From Algisphaera sp039180025 (GTDB lineage: Bacteria; Planctomycetota; Phycisphaerae; Phycisphaerales; Phycisphaeraceae), in assembly GCA_039180025.1 (NCBI GenBank), contig JBCDDZ010000008.1:1-64000 (forward strand): 64,000 nucleotides of DNA, read 5' to 3'. The translations under genes were made by a program, and so were the position numbers. Within the stretch, counting starts at the first letter, position 1, and every line of letters starts with the position of its first letter. A model generated the notes under the pieces. It searched no databases, was not told the DNA's origin, and saw nothing but the letters and a program-made list of their open reading frames with translations. Below are positions 62,305 to 64,000 of this stretch, one piece after another.

Positions 62305-63999
62305 TCAACTTTGTGCGACAACGCTGGCAACGACAGGGGTATCGGTGGGCCGCCCGGCGGTTTTCGTGCGGGTGGTCGACCCGTACAGCAGCACGAACGC
62401 CGCGGGCCCCAAGGTCAACGAAAGCAGCGTCGCCCCCACGACCCCGCCGGCAATCGCGACCACCAACGGCGGCCAAAACCCGCCCCCCGCCACCAGCAAC
62501 GGTGTGAACCCCGCCACCGTCGTCAACGTGGTCGAGACCACGTGGCGGGTCGCGTCCACCACGACCCGCCGCACCGCCGCAACATCCCCCGACCGCGCCG
62601 CCGGGTCTGCCCGCAGCGCCGCCAGGACCACGATCGTGTCGTTGATCGCCACCCCGATCAGCCCCATCGTGCCCACGATCGCCATAAACCCGAACGGGTA
62701 CTGGAACACCCACAGCGACCCGAGGCCGAACCCCACCGCGGCGAAACCCACCACCCCGATCAGCGCCGCCAAACGGAACGACCCAAAGCTCAGGACCAGC
62801 GTCGCCGCCATCATCACGCCCAGCACCGCCACGTTGGCCATCAGGTTCCCGACCGCCCGGTCCCGCTCCCCCGCGGTGCCCCCCTCCACGATCGCGTAAC
62901 CCGTCGGCAGGTCGATCGCCCCCGCCGCCAGCCGCGCGTTCCATGCCGACACCGGCACCGCGGGCAGCAGGCCCGGCTGAACGTAACCGTAAACCCGGTT
63001 GGATCGCGTCCCGTTGACCCGCTCGATGGTCCCCGGCTCGGGCACCAGATCCAGTTCGCCGACCGCCGACAGCGGAACTCCCGCCGTCGCCAGCGCGTCG
63101 CCGGCCCCCGCCTGCGCGTACAGGTCAATCGACGCCACCCCCCCCGATTCGGTCCGCGACGTTTCGGTCAGCCGTACCCGCACCGGCAGTTCCGTGGTCC
63201 CTTCCAAAAGCGACCCCCCCACCGCCCCCGACAGCGACGCCTCGAGTTGGGCCGCGACCCCCCGGTTGTCCAGCCCCGCCAGCCGCGCCGCCTGCTCGTC
63301 CAGGGTCACCCGCAGCGTCGGCCGCACGTCGGTTTGGGTCGTTGTCGTCCCGATCACCCCCGGGATCTCCGACAACTCCCGGCGGACCTGACCCGCCAAC
63401 TCCGCCAGCACCGCCGGGTCCGGCCCCGTGATTTTCACCTCGATCGGCGCATCCACCGGCGGCCCCTGCTCCAATTCAATCGTCAGCACGGTCACCCCCG
63501 GCAGTTCCCGCTCCAGCGCCGCCTGAATCCGGCGGAGCACCGGCCGCTGATCCCGGAAATCGTCGAGTTTGATCATGCCGTGGGCGAAGTTCGGGCTGTC
63601 GTCGAACCCGCCCGCGACGTTGTAGTAGAACATCGGGGCCGCCGCCCCCATGAACCAGTCCGACCCGGTCACCCGCGGATCGTTCGCCAGCACCCCCCGC
63701 GCGACCGCCACCGCCTCTTGCGTTCGTTCGATCGGCGCGTCCGCCGGCAGATGCAGTTGCACCTGAAACATGTCTCGGTCCGCCTCCGGGAAAAACTGCT
63801 CGGTCAGCGTCCCCGCTTTCAGGAAACCCAGCACCGGCACAACTAACACCAGCCCGATCGTCAGCCCCGGCCGGGCCAACATCGCGCCCACGCCCCGCTC
63901 GTACCACCGCGTCAACGCCGAACTCTCCAGCCCGTTCCGCCACCACCGCTTCGCCGCCCCGCCCCAGGGCCCCCACCGCCCCGCAAGCGTCGGGATCAC
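62305..63999 (-). CDS. RND efflux permease, C-terminal part (runs off right edge)
   Basis: The last 564 residues of a resistance-nodulation-division inner-membrane pump. The visible sequence covers the second periplasmic loop (E-Q-F-F-P-E-A-D-R) and the second half of the membrane bundle. N-L-M-A-N-V-A-V-L-G, V-G-T-M-G-L-I-G-V-A-I-N-D-T-I-V and T-L-T-T-V-A-G-F-T-P-L are conserved RND stretches. The N-terminal half with the first membrane bundle and the proton-relay residues lies beyond base 64000. The substrate class (drug or metal) cannot be decided here. Confidence 0.9.
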   Translation of the reverse strand: MIPTLAGRWGPWGGAAKRWWRNGLESSALTRWYERGVGAMLARPGLTIGLVLVVPVLGFLKAGTLTEQFFPEADRDMFQVQLHLPADAPIERTQEAVAVARGVLANDPRVTGSDWFMGAAAPMFYYNVAGGFDDSPNFAHGMIKLDDFRDQRPVLRRIQAALERELPGVTVLTIELEQGPPVDAPIEVKITGPDPAVLAELAGQVRRELSEIPGVIGTTTTQTDVRPTLRVTLDEQAARLAGLDNRGVAAQLEASLSGAVGGSLLEGTTELPVRVRLTETSRTESGGVASIDLYAQAGAGDALATAGVPLSAVGELDLVPEPGTIERVNGTRSNRVYGYVQPGLLPAVPVSAWNARLAAGAIDLPTGYAIVEGGTAGERDRAVGNLMANVAVLGVMMAATLVLSFGSFRLAALIGVVGFAAVGFGLGSLWVFQYPFGFMAIVGTMGLIGVAINDTIVVLAALRADPAARSGDVAAVRRVVVDATRHVVSTTLTTVAGFTPLLVAGGGFWPPLVVAIAGGVVGATLLSLTLGPAAFVLLYGSTTRTKTAGRPTDTPVVASVVAQS

Positions 64000-64000
64000 C

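Overview
The window is GC-rich chromosomal DNA, most likely from a planctomycete of the class Phycisphaerae. This is an inference. It rests on the high GC outside the first 8 kb, an archaeal/eukaryote-type ProRS with a terminal tyrosine, double zinc-ribbon plus SHOCT proteins, DUF4159 and prenyltransferase-toroid proteins, a DUF1569 protein, a very long SecDF, and the split rpmF-plsX-fabH / fabD-fabG / acpP-fabF cluster. Two genes (a YggS-type PLP protein and secDF) are each broken by one extra base in a short C/G run; these are either real mutations or sequence errors.

Layout. 1-8265: a lower-GC genomic island inserted at an initiator tRNA-Met gene. It carries a Rep_trans-type replication module, an excisionase-like HTH protein, a type III restriction-modification pair (mod-res) and a tyrosine integrase. 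8303-18852: purB, an ECF sigma/anti-sigma pair, then a minus-strand run of kinase, toroid/DUF4159 protein and comEC, and a peptidoglycan-recognition protein. 19087-26720: a small lipoprotein, proS, a zinc-ribbon membrane protein, cca, the broken yggS, a zincin lipoprotein with an archaemetzincin-like cysteine pattern, and a GH130 enzyme. 26930-33563: rpmF and fatty-acid synthesis genes.

33754-34938: the most unusual element, a three-cassette integron array with no integrase gene in view. Each cassette has one small gene and its own attC site. In every cassette the first 9-11 bases are the exact reverse complement of the bases at the start of its own attC, which is the structural signature of mobile gene cassettes. 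attC1 and attC2 are both 109 bp, nearly identical, and fold into hairpins with unpaired bases on one arm; attC3 has diverged. The array lies between fabF and the translocase/queuosine block secDF-yajC-tgt (minus strand).

40887-64000: a sulfotransferase, ubiD, a DoxX protein, proC-tyrA (overlapping), accA, fmt, def, an HU protein overlapping bioF, a zinc-ribbon/SHOCT membrane protein, DUF1569, rpsA with a clear intrinsic terminator, purQ, a universal stress protein, an L-2-hydroxyglutarate oxidase-like gene, a PilZ protein, a secreted toroid protein followed by a WG-repeat protein, and the C-terminal half of an RND efflux permease that runs off the right edge.

Together the core genes cover envelope lipid synthesis (plsX, fab genes, accA), protein export (secDF, yajC), translation (proS, cca, rpsA, fmt, def, tgt, tRNA-fMet) and purine/amino-acid synthesis (purB, purQ, proC, tyrA). 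Two mobile regions, the tRNA-anchored island and the cassette array, interrupt this otherwise ordinary chromosome.
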